From: Oscillospiraceae bacterium
GTDB taxonomy: Bacteria; Bacillota; Clostridia; Oscillospirales; Oscillospiraceae
Reading direction: 5' to 3'
Length of the DNA stretch: 40,335 bases
Assembly: GCA_017535865.1 (NCBI GenBank)
Contig: JAFXTM010000059.1
Location: forward strand, 1 to 40,335
Below the pieces are notes generated by a model. The model was not told where the DNA came from. It did no database searches and was given only the letters and a program-made list of their open reading frames with translations. Positions within the stretch are counted from its first letter, which is position 1, and each line of letters starts with the position of its first letter. Made by a program: the position numbers and the translations under genes. Below, one piece after another: positions 25,555 through 33,718 of the stretch.

Positions 25555-25707
25555 ATGCGTTGGGGTCGCCGTTTTGTGTGCGGCTGTGCTGCGATCGGGC
25601 TCGGCGTTGTGATCCTGCTGGCGCTGATCCTTCCGGCGGGATTCTGGTGGTTCCTGCTCGGCGCCGTGCTGATCGTGTTCGGCTTCTGGTATATCCGCTT
25701 CTGTTAG
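25555..25707 (+). CDS. Small membrane protein, 50 residues, unknown function
   Basis: ATG 25555 to TAG 25705-25707 encodes a 50-residue protein with a basic start (MRWGRRF), two hydrophobic segments (about residues 8-26 and 29-47) split by a Leu-Pro-Ala-Gly turn, and a short basic end. This pattern suggests a membrane hairpin. Support comes from an ideal SD (GGGGGAGG at 25539-25546, eight bases before ATG) and a composition unlike a chance frame. The SD lies in the 3' arm of a terminator-like hairpin and the T-tract fills the space before ATG, so expression would depend on read-through and opening of the hairpin. No family recognised. Confidence 0.6.
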   Translation: MRWGRRFVCGCAAIGLGVVILLALILPAGFWWFLLGAVLIVFGFWYIRFC

Positions 25708-25835
25708 GATGACAGCGGGAGAAGTAAAGAGAATCGACTTCCGTGGCTTGTTCGCCGCATCGGAAAAAAGGAAAAGTGCTAACGCTGTGCTTCGCCGCAT
25801 ATCCTGTACAAAGTGTGCATGGAGGAGCGAAGGAC

Positions 25836-27335
25836 ATGGATATCGTTTTTGCCCATAGAACGCGGAGCTGCTATCGGGAGTTTGCCGATCCGGTCAAACG
25901 GGTCCAGGTGAGCGCAGAGAGCGTGGTTCCGGATACCTGCGAGGACATAGGCCGGATCGCCTCGGTCCGGACGCAGGTCCTGCTCAAAAGCAAGGAGGTG
26001 TCGAGCCGGGGGGTCGCCGTCACCGGGGAACTGGACACGGTGCTGCTGTATATCACGGAAGACGAGAAAGAGGTGACGTCACTGCGGCTTCGCAAGGACT
26101 TTTCCCTGGAGTTCGAGGAGGAGTATCCGCTCGACACACTTGCGCATGTACGGCTCTCTGTCGTCAACACCGAAGCGCGCATCCTCAATCCGCGCAAGGT
26201 CGCCGTCACCGTGGAAGTGCTTGCCGAGCTCTCCTGCTTCTGCCGGGACGAAGCCGTTGCCGAGACGCAGATGCCCGAAGAGAGCGCACCCCCTCTGCAC
26301 GGCAGAAGGGAGAGCATGGAGGCGGTGCTTGTCAACGGCGTCTGCGAAAAGACCTTCGTGCTCAACGAGCAGTTCCGCTTTCCGGACGGCAGACCGGCTC
26401 CAACGCTGCTTTGTGCGCAGAGCGCCGATTTTGTGATCGAAGATGTGCAGCAGGTGGGAAGCCGGGCTGTCGTAAAGGGAAAGGTCTACCTGGACGTCTG
26501 CTATCAAACAGCGGACGGAGGGTGTCCGGAGCAGCTGCGCTTCACCTCTCTCTTTTCCCAGATCGTGGACACCGGCGCGGAGGAATGCGTCAGTGCCACG
26601 GGGGCCATCGAGTTGACCGGTGCCTATTATGAACTGGCGGACACGATCGGCGGCGAAAAGGCGCTGGACGCGGAGCTGCACGCACTGCTGCAGCTGACGA
26701 GCCGCTGCCGGCAGCAGAGCGTCTGTTTTACGGATGTTTACGGCAACCGCTGCCCGACGCAGTGCGTTTTCCAGAAACAGAGCCTGCCGGAGGTGTCGGA
26801 GGAGCAGAGGCTGCGCCTGCGCGGGGAGACGGAGCTGAGCATCGCGGAGGACTGCGACGAGGTTCTGAGCATCTTTGCCGCACCGAGCGCCTGGATGCTG
26901 AGCGGGGAGCTGCCCGTCCTTACAGTCGGTCTCGATGTGCTCTACCGCCGCAAGAGCGGAGAGCTTTCCGCAGTCAGAAGACAGGTGGAGCTGCGTGGAG
27001 AAGCCGGACTGACGGACTCGCGGCTATACGGCGGGCGGATCGTCCATACGGATCTTCACGGCGAGGGCGGGACGCTGCGCGGTCGTTTGGAGGCAGAGCT
27101 GGACTGGCAGCGCTTCGGCAGTCGGGAGAGAAGCATCGTGACGGGCGTGACGCTGCGGGAGGAAGAACCCTATCCGGCGGCGGAACTGCCGAGCGTGACG
27201 CTCGTGCGCCCGGCGGGGGAGGAACTGTGGGAGCTCGCAAAACGTTATCATTCCAGCGAGGAGGCGATCCGTTCCGTTCAGGAGGCGCTGGGCGGGGAAA
27301 GCGGGGCGCAGCTGCTGATCCCGCGGGAGAACTGA
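25836..27335 (+). CDS. SPOCS (DUF3794) and LysM-like domain protein, SipL-like
   Basis: A 499-residue soluble protein. It has an N-terminal part resembling DUF3794/SPOCS repeats (for example the segment around residues 30-135 with VVPDTCEDIGRI), a second SPOCS-like unit near residues 175-290, and a C-terminal LysM-like domain (about 452-497, ending GAQLLIPREN). This layout matches SipL, the Clostridia protein that binds SpoIVA and holds the spore coat to the forespore. ATG 25836 follows GGAGGAGCGAAGGAC; a longer frame from 25743 lacks an SD. It is a sign that the host forms endospores. I could not place a convincing sigma-E or sigma-K promoter upstream. Confidence 0.8.
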   Translation: MDIVFAHRTRSCYREFADPVKRVQVSAESVVPDTCEDIGRIASVRTQVLLKSKEVSSRGVAVTGELDTVLLYITEDEKEVTSLRLRKDFSLEFEEEYPLDTLAHVRLSVVNTEARILNPRKVAVTVEVLAELSCFCRDEAVAETQMPEESAPPLHGRRESMEAVLVNGVCEKTFVLNEQFRFPDGRPAPTLLCAQSADFVIEDVQQVGSRAVVKGKVYLDVCYQTADGGCPEQLRFTSLFSQIVDTGAEECVSATGAIELTGAYYELADTIGGEKALDAELHALLQLTSRCRQQSVCFTDVYGNRCPTQCVFQKQSLPEVSEEQRLRLRGETELSIAEDCDEVLSIFAAPSAWMLSGELPVLTVGLDVLYRRKSGELSAVRRQVELRGEAGLTDSRLYGGRIVHTDLHGEGGTLRGRLEAELDWQRFGSRERSIVTGVTLREEEPYPAAELPSVTLVRPAGEELWELAKRYHSSEEAIRSVQEALGGESGAQLLIPREN

Positions 27336-27345
27336 GATTTTCCTC

Positions 27346-27374
27346 TTGTCAGATCCGGCGGCATATGGTAAAAT
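27346..27374 (+). promoter_or_regulatory. Promoter of yebC
   Basis: TTGTCA (27346-27351), 17 bases, TAAAAT (27369-27374), about 38 bases before the start codon. Confidence 0.7.
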
Positions 27375-27412
27375 GCCAGAGTTGAATAAACACGAAAGAG
27401 GGAGCTGTTACC

Positions 27413-28153
27413 ATGTCCGGACATTCCAAGTGGCACAATATACAGAAGACCAAAGGCGCGGCCGACGCCAAGCGCGCGCAGGCCTTTACCAAGATCGCGC
27501 GTGAGATGATCGTGGCGGTCAAGGAAGGCGGCGGCGGGGATCCGCGCTCAAATTCCAAGCTGGCGGCGGTGATCGCCAAGGCCAAGGCGGCCAACATGCC
27601 CAACGACAACATCAAGCGCACGATCGACAAAGCGCTGGGAGCGGGCAACACCGAAAACTATGAAAAAATCATCTACGAAGGATACGGCCCGCAGGGGGTC
27701 GCCGTCATCGTGGAGACCATGACCGATAACCGCAACCGTACCGCGGGCGAGATGCGGCACTACTTCGACAAGTACGGCGGCAACATGGGCGCGGCGAACT
27801 GCGTGTCCTGGTCCTTTGACAAAAAGGGCGTCATCGTTATCGACAACGAGGACGAGGAGCTGGATGAAGACACCGTGATGATGGATGCGCTGGACGCCGG
27901 CGCAGAGGACTTCGAGGCCGAGGGCCCCGTTATGACGGTCTACACCGGCGTGGACGATGTGGCAGCCGTGGCCGACGCGCTGAGCGCCAAGGGCTACACG
28001 CTGATCGAAGCCCAGGTCGAGATGCTGCCGCAGAACGGCTACATCAAGCTCACGAACGAGGAAGATATCAAGAATATGCAGAAGATGCTCGACATGTTCG
28101 AGGAAAACGACGACGTGCAGAACGTCTGGCACAACTGGGACAACGAGGAGTAA
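27413..28153 (+). CDS. YebC/PmpR-TACO1 family protein
   Basis: A 246-residue protein of the YebC family, long annotated as transcriptional regulators and more recently linked to ribosome stalling at proline-rich stretches (TACO1-like). The very conserved start MSGHSKWHNIQKTKGAADAK is complete, followed by KANMPNDNIKRTIDKA-type and YEGYGPQGVAVIVETMTDN segments. The C-terminus is acidic. Length is normal. Transcribed alone, with its own promoter and terminator. Proline-rich repeat proteins are encoded nearby (see the EEPAA repeat protein), but a link is speculation. Confidence 0.95.
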   Translation: MSGHSKWHNIQKTKGAADAKRAQAFTKIAREMIVAVKEGGGGDPRSNSKLAAVIAKAKAANMPNDNIKRTIDKALGAGNTENYEKIIYEGYGPQGVAVIVETMTDNRNRTAGEMRHYFDKYGGNMGAANCVSWSFDKKGVIVIDNEDEELDEDTVMMDALDAGAEDFEAEGPVMTVYTGVDDVAAVADALSAKGYTLIEAQVEMLPQNGYIKLTNEEDIKNMQKMLDMFEENDDVQNVWHNWDNEE

Positions 28154-28172
28154 ACCGTCATAAATCAATCGC

Positions 28173-28212
28173 CGGGACACCCTTTCTACAACGAGAGGGT
28201 GTCTCGTTTTTT
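28173..28212 (+). terminator. Terminator after yebC
   Basis: Bases 28173-28186 pair with 28193-28206, including GACACCCT with AGGGTGTC and two G-U pairs, around a 6-base loop. TTTTTT follows at 28207-28212. Confidence 0.9.
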
Positions 28213-28531
28213 CGGTTTAAGAAAGTTTAAGGTGCATCTGCATGCGTTATCTGCTATAATGACACCAGACCGAAAGAAAACAAAAAACGACGCCGGTTAT
28301 GCGCGTTTTTGTATTCTTTTGATACAAAAAGCTGAAATATACATAAAAAGCGGCAGATCTTATGACTACATGAAAACAAAATGGTAACAAGTCGGTAAAA
28401 TTTATTGTAAAAATAATGCAAGTTGCTCTTGCAAACTTAAGCGCAACGTGATAAAGTATCACTGTGTCTTTATAAGGCACCGCTTTGCGTATTCCTATTT
28501 TACATATGTGGACAGAAAAGGAGAAGACGAC
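28213..28531 (+). promoter_or_regulatory. AT-rich upstream region of the repeat surface protein, with two possible promoters
   Basis: No gene is seen here. Promoter candidate 1 is an extended -10 TGCTATAAT (28252-28260) with a poor -35. Candidate 2 is TTGCAA (28429-28434), 17 bases, TAAAGT (28452-28457). Between them is a 9-base-pair inverted repeat TTTTTGTAT/ATACAAAAA (28306-28314 and 28322-28330). GCAAG-TTGCT-CTTGC, a 5-base-pair inverted repeat, touches the second -35. The SD AAAAGGAG lies at 28516-28523. The region is markedly more AT-rich than its surroundings. Confidence 0.55.
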
Positions 28532-31500
28532 ATGAAAGCATTTACGAAGCTGATCTCCATGCTGCTGCTTGTCGCCATGTGCGTTAGTCTCATGGCGGCG
28601 CCTGCCTATGCGGCGGACATGGATGAAAGCGCAATGGTCGGCCGGGTCACCGCGGACATGATGTTCGAGGAGCCTGCCAACGACTATGTGCCTCCCGCCC
28701 CGGCTAACTCGACCGTGAACGCGGCTGAGGGCGGCGCGACCGGGAGCACCGCACCTGCGCCTGCGACCGTCCGGGCTGCCATCCAGAGGAGCAGCGGTGA
28801 GGTTTCCTATGAGAGCCTGGCCTCCGCGCTTGCCGCGGCGGTCGATGGCGACGTGGTGCTTGTCAAGGCCGATGCCAGCTTCAGCAGCACTCTGGTCCTG
28901 GATAAGAGAGTCACGCTTGTCAACTATGGCCACACCCTGTATGTGAACGTCGTGGCTACCAGCGCCGGCGTTTCTGCAAGCGGCGCTACGATCCGCGGCG
29001 GTTCCCTGGTGATCAACGCCAGCCCCGTGAGCGTGCGGGAAGGCGAGCCGCAGCCCGAGTATGTACCCGGCATCAACGGCAGCCTGGCGCTTGATGACGT
29101 CAGCGTGACCTATAACGGACCCTGGAGCATGCTGGGCGGCGGCGTCTCCGTCTTTGGCGGCGACTTCTCCTCCGACCCCGGCAGTCATGTCGTGGCCGGT
29201 TATGAGGCCGCTCTGAACGATGCAGGCCGTTATGTGGTCGTGAAGGCTCAGCCTGTTGTTGAAGAGCCCGCTGCCGAAGAGCCCGCTGCCGAGGAGCCCG
29301 CTGCTGAAGAGCCCGCTGCCGAGGAGCCTGCTGCCGAGGAGCCCGCGGCTGAGGAGCCTGCTGCTGAGGAGCCTGCTGCCGAGGAGCCCGCTGCCGAAGA
29401 GCCCGCTGCTGAGGAGCCTGCTGCTGAGGAGCCCGCGGCTGAAGAGCCCGCTGCCGAGGAGCCTGCTGCCGAGGAGCCCGCTGCCGAGGAGCCCGCTGCT
29501 GAAGAGCCCGCTGCTGAAGAGCCCGCTGCCGAGGAGCCCGCTGCCGAGGAGCCCGCTGCTGAAGAGCCCGCTGCCGAGGAGCCTGCTGCCGAGCAGCCCG
29601 CTGCCGAGGAGCCCGCTGCCGAGGAGCCTGCTGCCGAGGAGCCTGCTGCCGAGGAGCCCGCTGCTGAGGAACCCGCTGCTGAGACGCCTGCGGCTCCCGG
29701 CCTGATCGATCAGATCGCAGACCTCCTCTTTGGCTCCGACGAGGAGGATGAGGATGTCGACGAGGCCGCGAAGACGATCGAGCACAACAGCGACAAGGAA
29801 GACAGAGCCGGCAACACGGTTGTGACGGTCTCCGGCGCTCCCGATGAGGCGACCCTGGCGGTCACCGATCTCGGCAGCTCCGTCGCTCTGGAAGAGAAGA
29901 TCTCTGACCAGGTCGAGGGCGAGGTCACGGTCGTCAAGGCCCTGGACATCAACGTCGAGGGCGAGCTGGAAGAAGCTGTCGAAGTCACGCTGGAATCCCC
30001 GAGCTTCATCGGCCTGAGGGAGGCTCCCTCGCTGTGGCACATGGTCGGCGATACACCGGTCCAGGTCACGATCACTTATTATGACGCGGAGAACGGCGTG
30101 ATCAAATTCATGGCGAGCTCCTTCTCCCCCTACGTCATCACGATCCCTGACGTGACGAACGCGTCCGAGGCGCATGACGACGTCACGATCGACGTCGAGC
30201 TTTCGCCCGACATGAATGTCAAGAACGGCAAGCTCCAGCAGAAGATGGATGTTGCCACGGCGGCCGGCTATACCGGCTATATCCTGAACCTGGTCAACGA
30301 CGCTACCTGGGATATTACGAACTGGGGCACGGTCAAAAACCTTGAGATCAAGCTCAACGGCCGCACCCTGAACGGCCCGATCGATGTTCCGAGCGGCTGC
30401 AGCCTGACCATCACCGGTTCCAACTCCAACAGCGTTGTCAAGGGCAAGATCACGTCCGCCGGCACGGTGGCTCTGGTCGGCACCGGCACGGTGAAGGGCC
30501 CCATCCAGCTCAACAGCGGCAACCTTTACGTCGATGGCAACAAGTTTAACGTCACCGGCAAGATGAGAGCGTCGGGCACTTCCTACATGAACATCAGCGG
30601 CGGCTCCTTCGGCGCGATCGAGGCGGATTCCACGGCCGGCGGCCATATCACCGGCGGCACCTATTCCAACCTGGTTCCCACCGAACTCCTGGCCGATGGC
30701 TACAGTTCCAAGAAGAGCGGCGACAAGTACATCGTTTACATGGACGTGGAAGCCCGCGTCAAGACCGTCAACGGCGCGATCAACTTCAGCCGCAACGGCG
30801 GCAACTATGTGGAGTTCTACAAGGGCGACACCAACTCCGCTCTGAACTACAGCTTCCAGTTTGCCATCACCCCGGTCGACAAGCTCGAGAAGATCGAGAT
30901 CCTGGCCCCGGATGGCTCCACCACGACGCTGAGCAGCGAATACACCTATGATTCCGGCAACGGCCGTGTGGTGATCAGCAAGAACTCCGTGTCCTCGCTC
31001 CTCAATTCGATGGACGCCGGCCGCGCCTACATCCAGTTCACCATCAACGGCGTTCTGATTGAGGTCCCGCTGAACATCTATCCCAATGTCACCTTCGATC
31101 CCACCACGTACTATATCGACAGCTTCACGCCGGTCGTGTTTACGATGACGGACGCTCCCAGCTACATCACGGTGGATATGAAGGACGGCGACAACCCGTA
31201 CGACAAGCTGCTGGATCCCAGCAACTACTCGATCAGCGGCAACGAGCTGACGCTCAGCTCCAGCTATCTGAACAACATGAAGCCGGGTTCGCACAACTTC
31301 GACTTCTGGTATGACATGGGCTTCGGCAAGACCGTCCGTCTGCGCTGCACCGTCCTTGTCTATCAGGACTATAAGATCGTCCAGATCAACAACGTCGAGA
31401 TGTACAAGGACAAGAACATGGCCGATGTCAACTGGTATCAGTACAGCGGCAAGAACCTGAACTTCACGGCGAACGGCGATCCCTCGAAGTTTGTCGGCGT

Positions 31501-31792
31501 CAAGGTCGACGGCAAGGTAATCAGCGCGGGCAACTACCTGGTTACAAAGGATACGGCGAACGGTCTGACGAATGTTGGCCTGTATCCCGGCTACCTGGCC
31601 ACGCTGGCGCAGGGCAAGCACACCATCTCCGTCGTGTTCAGCGATGGCGAGGCCACTGCTACCTTCACCATTCTGAGCGCATCTGCCAGCCCGAAGACCG
31701 GCGACAACAACCATATGATCCTGTGGGCCGCGGTCCTGGCTCTGTCCGGCGCTGCTGTGGTCGCACTGATCCCCAAGAAGAAAAAGGAGTAA
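28532..31792 (+). CDS. Secreted, sortase-type surface protein with EEPAA tandem repeats
   Basis: A 1086-residue protein. A signal peptide (residues 1-27, cut after AYA) is followed by a globular region (about 80-240) with beta-solenoid-like strands. Residues 244-388 are 29 tandem pentapeptides, almost all EEPAA. A second globular region (about 390-760) again shows beta-helix-like repeats, and three X2/Ig-like units follow (about 775-1050). The end is SPKTGD (SPKTG at 1053-1057), a hydrophobic helix and KKKKE, that is, a cell-wall sorting signal of the (S/P)PxTG class used by clostridial sortase B. ATG 28532 follows AAAAGGAG. No sortase gene is in the window. The role is unknown; an adhesin or matrix protein is plausible. 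Confidence 0.85.
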   Translation: MKAFTKLISMLLLVAMCVSLMAAPAYAADMDESAMVGRVTADMMFEEPANDYVPPAPANSTVNAAEGGATGSTAPAPATVRAAIQRSSGEVSYESLASALAAAVDGDVVLVKADASFSSTLVLDKRVTLVNYGHTLYVNVVATSAGVSASGATIRGGSLVINASPVSVREGEPQPEYVPGINGSLALDDVSVTYNGPWSMLGGGVSVFGGDFSSDPGSHVVAGYEAALNDAGRYVVVKAQPVVEEPAAEEPAAEEPAAEEPAAEEPAAEEPAAEEPAAEEPAAEEPAAEEPAAEEPAAEEPAAEEPAAEEPAAEEPAAEEPAAEEPAAEEPAAEEPAAEEPAAEEPAAEEPAAEQPAAEEPAAEEPAAEEPAAEEPAAEEPAAETPAAPGLIDQIADLLFGSDEEDEDVDEAAKTIEHNSDKEDRAGNTVVTVSGAPDEATLAVTDLGSSVALEEKISDQVEGEVTVVKALDINVEGELEEAVEVTLESPSFIGLREAPSLWHMVGDTPVQVTITYYDAENGVIKFMASSFSPYVITIPDVTNASEAHDDVTIDVELSPDMNVKNGKLQQKMDVATAAGYTGYILNLVNDATWDITNWGTVKNLEIKLNGRTLNGPIDVPSGCSLTITGSNSNSVVKGKITSAGTVALVGTGTVKGPIQLNSGNLYVDGNKFNVTGKMRASGTSYMNISGGSFGAIEADSTAGGHITGGTYSNLVPTELLADGYSSKKSGDKYIVYMDVEARVKTVNGAINFSRNGGNYVEFYKGDTNSALNYSFQFAITPVDKLEKIEILAPDGSTTTLSSEYTYDSGNGRVVISKNSVSSLLNSMDAGRAYIQFTINGVLIEVPLNIYPNVTFDPTTYYIDSFTPVVFTMTDAPSYITVDMKDGDNPYDKLLDPSNYSISGNELTLSSSYLNNMKPGSHNFDFWYDMGFGKTVRLRCTVLVYQDYKIVQINNVEMYKDKNMADVNWYQYSGKNLNFTANGDPSKFVGVKVDGKVISAGNYLVTKDTANGLTNVGLYPGYLATLAQGKHTISVVFSDGEATATFTILSASASPKTGDNNHMILWAAVLALSGAAVVALIPKKKKE
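29261..29695 (+). repeat. 29 x 15-bp tandem repeat encoding EEPAA
   Basis: Twenty-nine 15-base units in frame with the surface protein. Unit 23 reads EQPAA and the last reads ETPAA; the others are EEPAA. Units differ only at synonymous positions (GAA/GAG, CCC/CCT, GCT/GCC/GCG), so slippage or recombination should change the length without shifting the frame. Long open frames on the other frames and on the minus strand are by-products of the repeat. Confidence 0.95.
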
Positions 31793-31804
31793 TCCCATAA
31801 AACC

Positions 31805-31838
31805 AAACAGGGCTGACCGAAAGGTCAGCCCTGTTTTT
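31805..31838 (+). terminator. Terminator after the surface protein gene
   Basis: AAACAGGGCTGACC (31805-31818) and GGTCAGCCCTGTTT (31823-31836) form a perfect stem capped by a GAAA tetraloop, with TTTTT at 31834-31838. Confidence 0.93.
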
Positions 31839-31866
31839 GCGAAGGGATGGGAACGGAGAATTCTTC

Positions 31867-31895
31867 TTGGCAGAACGGAAGGAACATGCTATAAT
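31867..31895 (+). promoter_or_regulatory. Promoter of the serine hydrolase gene
   Basis: TTGGCA (31867-31872), 17 bases, TATAAT (31890-31895) with an extended -10 TGC (31887-31889). Strong match. Confidence 0.8.
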
Positions 31896-31932
31896 ATCTC
31901 ATCATAGTATTCTTCTTTTCGACGAGGCCTGC

Positions 31933-33117
31933 ATGATGAAAACAATGATCCGTAAGCTGTTTTGCCTGCTGTTCTCCCTATGCTTATTCGCAGGCCTGTT
32001 TCCCGCGGCAAGCGCTGCGGCTGCCGAGGGGGAGGGCCTGCTTGACGATGCCTACCTTACCGAGTGGATGGATACCTATATCCGCAGCCAGGATCTTGCG
32101 CATAACTGGCAGGACTTCTCCGTGGGCTTCTGCTATACGGCGACAGGCGACGCGTGGTATTACAATGCGGATGTGTTCATGTATTCTGCGAGTCTCTACA
32201 AGGTCCCCGTCTCCATGCTGATGGCGGAGAAGGAGGCTGCCGGAGAGCTCAGCCAGAGCGATTCTGTTCTCGGCTATTCGCTTGAATATCTGGAGACCAG
32301 CGCGCTGGTCTACTCCAACAACGACAGCGGACACGCCATGGTGAGTTATCTGGGCGGCACGTATCAGGGCAAGTGCAGCGATATGTGCATCCAGTATACC
32401 GATCTTGAACAGAGCTATTTCGTAAAGGACTTCTTTGACTTCAGTTACTATTCCGCCCGCTTTATGACCCAGGTCATGACCACGCTCTACATGGGAGGCG
32501 AGGAGCGCTTTCCGCACGTGATCGAGCACCTCCTGCAAGCCCAGCCGGACGCGTATATGAATATCACGATGAAGGGACGCTGGAGCGTCGCCCAAAAGTA
32601 TGGCGCTTACGAGGAGAATAACGGCAACAATAATAATCATATCGCCGCCATTATCTATACGCCTACTCCCATCGTCGTCGTGGTCATGACGCGCAATGTG
32701 GGCAGCTATCAGGACCATATGGCCGCTGTCGGCGCTTTCCTGGCAAAGTACGCTCTGGAACTCGATGAAAAGATGGCAGAGAGAGCGCAACAGCAGACGG
32801 AAACCGAGCCGTTGCCTGTCGAGCTGGATGCGGCGGGGGAAACGGAGCCGGCGCATACTGATGTGCCTGACGCGATAAGCACGCCGAACGAAGCGGAGGT
32901 GCAGGCTCCGACACAGGAGGAGTCTGCGCTGCCCCAGACATCCGAAGCGGAGGAAGAGGCGACGCCGTTCAGCGGGGAGCTTCAGGCGGAAAACCAGGCC
33001 GCCCGGATGAAGAGCGTATTCGTTCTGGCTGCGTTGGTTTTGCTTTTGGTCGTGCTGGTGGCCGTATATGCGATCAGAGCCCGCGCACGCAGGCGGCTTG
33101 TCACCCGCAGGCGCTGA
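31933..33117 (+). CDS. Membrane-anchored class A beta-lactamase-like serine hydrolase
   Basis: A 394-residue protein exported by a signal peptide (about residues 1-32). The penicillin-recognising fold is indicated by the S-x-x-K tetrad Ser87-Leu-Tyr-Lys90 (YSASLYKVPV), the SxN motif Ser128-Asn-Asn130, and Lys222-Tyr-Gly224, a variant of the KTG box. An acidic Thr/Pro/Glu-rich linker (about 305-355) leads to a C-terminal membrane helix (about 362-381) and a very basic tail. So the enzyme should be held outside the cell by its C-terminus. It may be a D,D-peptidase-like or inactive sensor protein; antibiotic resistance cannot be claimed. Starts 31933 and 31936 (two Met codons) are both possible behind CGAGG. 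Confidence 0.8.
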   Translation: MMKTMIRKLFCLLFSLCLFAGLFPAASAAAAEGEGLLDDAYLTEWMDTYIRSQDLAHNWQDFSVGFCYTATGDAWYYNADVFMYSASLYKVPVSMLMAEKEAAGELSQSDSVLGYSLEYLETSALVYSNNDSGHAMVSYLGGTYQGKCSDMCIQYTDLEQSYFVKDFFDFSYYSARFMTQVMTTLYMGGEERFPHVIEHLLQAQPDAYMNITMKGRWSVAQKYGAYEENNGNNNNHIAAIIYTPTPIVVVVMTRNVGSYQDHMAAVGAFLAKYALELDEKMAERAQQQTETEPLPVELDAAGETEPAHTDVPDAISTPNEAEVQAPTQEESALPQTSEAEEEATPFSGELQAENQAARMKSVFVLAALVLLLVVLVAVYAIRARARRRLVTRRR

Positions 33118-33164
33118 GCAGTTTCATTTTCCCCGGATCGACGGGATCATCGGATTTCTTACTT

Positions 33165-33193
33165 TTGACATTCCTTCCTTGTTGTGATATAAG
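33165..33193 (+). promoter_or_regulatory. Promoter of the coiled-coil protein gene
   Basis: TTGACA (33165-33170), 17 bases, TATAAG (33188-33193): near-consensus. Confidence 0.8.
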
Positions 33194-33237
33194 AGGGGAG
33201 AGAACAACGAAATCCATGTTCGAAAAGAGAGGTTGGC

Positions 33238-33651
33238 ATGACGGAGAAAGAACTTCAGAAACTGACGCGCCAGGATCTGCTGGAGCTGCTCCTGGAAGCG
33301 GAGAGGGAGAACGAGTCCCTGCGTGACGAGGTGGAGACGCTGCGTGCGGAAGCGGCGGACAAGCGACTGCTTCTGGGAAAGGTCGGTTCGATCGCGGAGG
33401 CGTCGCTGCTGGTGAACGGCGTCTTTTCCGCGGCGCAGGCCGCGGCGGATCAGTACGTCCTGAACGTGAAGCGCGTCTGCGAGGAAAAAGCCGAGCAGGT
33501 GCGTAGTGCGGACAATATCGTGCTGAAAGCGCAGGAGGAAGCCAGAAAGCTGCGCGCGGAGACGGAGGATATCTGCCGGAAGATGATCCGGCAGGCCAAG
33601 GAGGAGTCCGATCGGTACTGGGAGGCGATCCGCCTGCCGACCGACGAATGA
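33238..33651 (+). CDS. Small coiled-coil protein, unknown function
   Basis: A 137-residue, highly charged, mostly helical protein without signal peptide or membrane segment. Residues about 3-50 (beginning EKELQKLTRQDLLELLLEA) show heptad-like spacing of leucines, and the C-terminal half is rich in Ala/Glu/Lys/Arg with AQAAADQY and AQEEARKL segments of the kind seen in DivIVA-like and related cytoskeletal coiled coils. I do not recognise a named family. It has its own strong promoter and a terminator, so it is an independent gene. SD AGAGAGG lies before ATG 33238. Confidence 0.75.
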   Translation: MTEKELQKLTRQDLLELLLEAERENESLRDEVETLRAEAADKRLLLGKVGSIAEASLLVNGVFSAAQAAADQYVLNVKRVCEEKAEQVRSADNIVLKAQEEARKLRAETEDICRKMIRQAKEESDRYWEAIRLPTDE

Positions 33652-33683
33652 GTGCGCGGCCGGCATCATAAGACCGAGCAAGG

Positions 33684-33718
33684 AAGGCATTCCCGGCGAA
33701 CAGCCGGGAATGCCTTTT
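33684..33718. terminator. Terminator between the coiled-coil gene and the convergent deacetylase gene
   Basis: AAGGCATTCCCGGC (33684-33697) and GCCGGGAATGCCTT (33703-33716) with a GAACA loop and TTTT at 33715-33718. On the minus strand only a short T-tract follows, so it is better for plus-strand transcripts. Confidence 0.85.

Noticed and set aside
25743-25835. N-terminal extension of the SipL-like protein from an upstream ATG
   Set aside because: The extra 31 residues lack an SD and resemble no domain; ATG 25836 has a strong SD and a family-like start.
25790-25835. Possible sigma-E or sigma-K promoter before the SipL-like gene (GCATATC near 25797)
   Set aside because: Spacing would place the -10 box on the SD, and no acceptable -10/-35 pair was found.
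29261-29695. Tandem repeat considered as a CRISPR array
   Set aside because: Fifteen-base units with no spacers, in frame with a coding region, and no cas genes nearby.
29256-29705. Plus-strand frame of Leu/Pro/Ser/Arg repeats over the repeat tract
   Set aside because: Alternative-frame reading of the same 15-bp repeat, without start signals of its own.
28247-31798. A 1183-codon open frame on the minus strand covering the whole surface protein gene
   Set aside because: It is a by-product of strong codon bias and the 15-bp repeat on the plus strand; it has no SD, no recognisable domain, and low-complexity Gly/Leu/Ser runs exactly opposite the EEPAA repeat.
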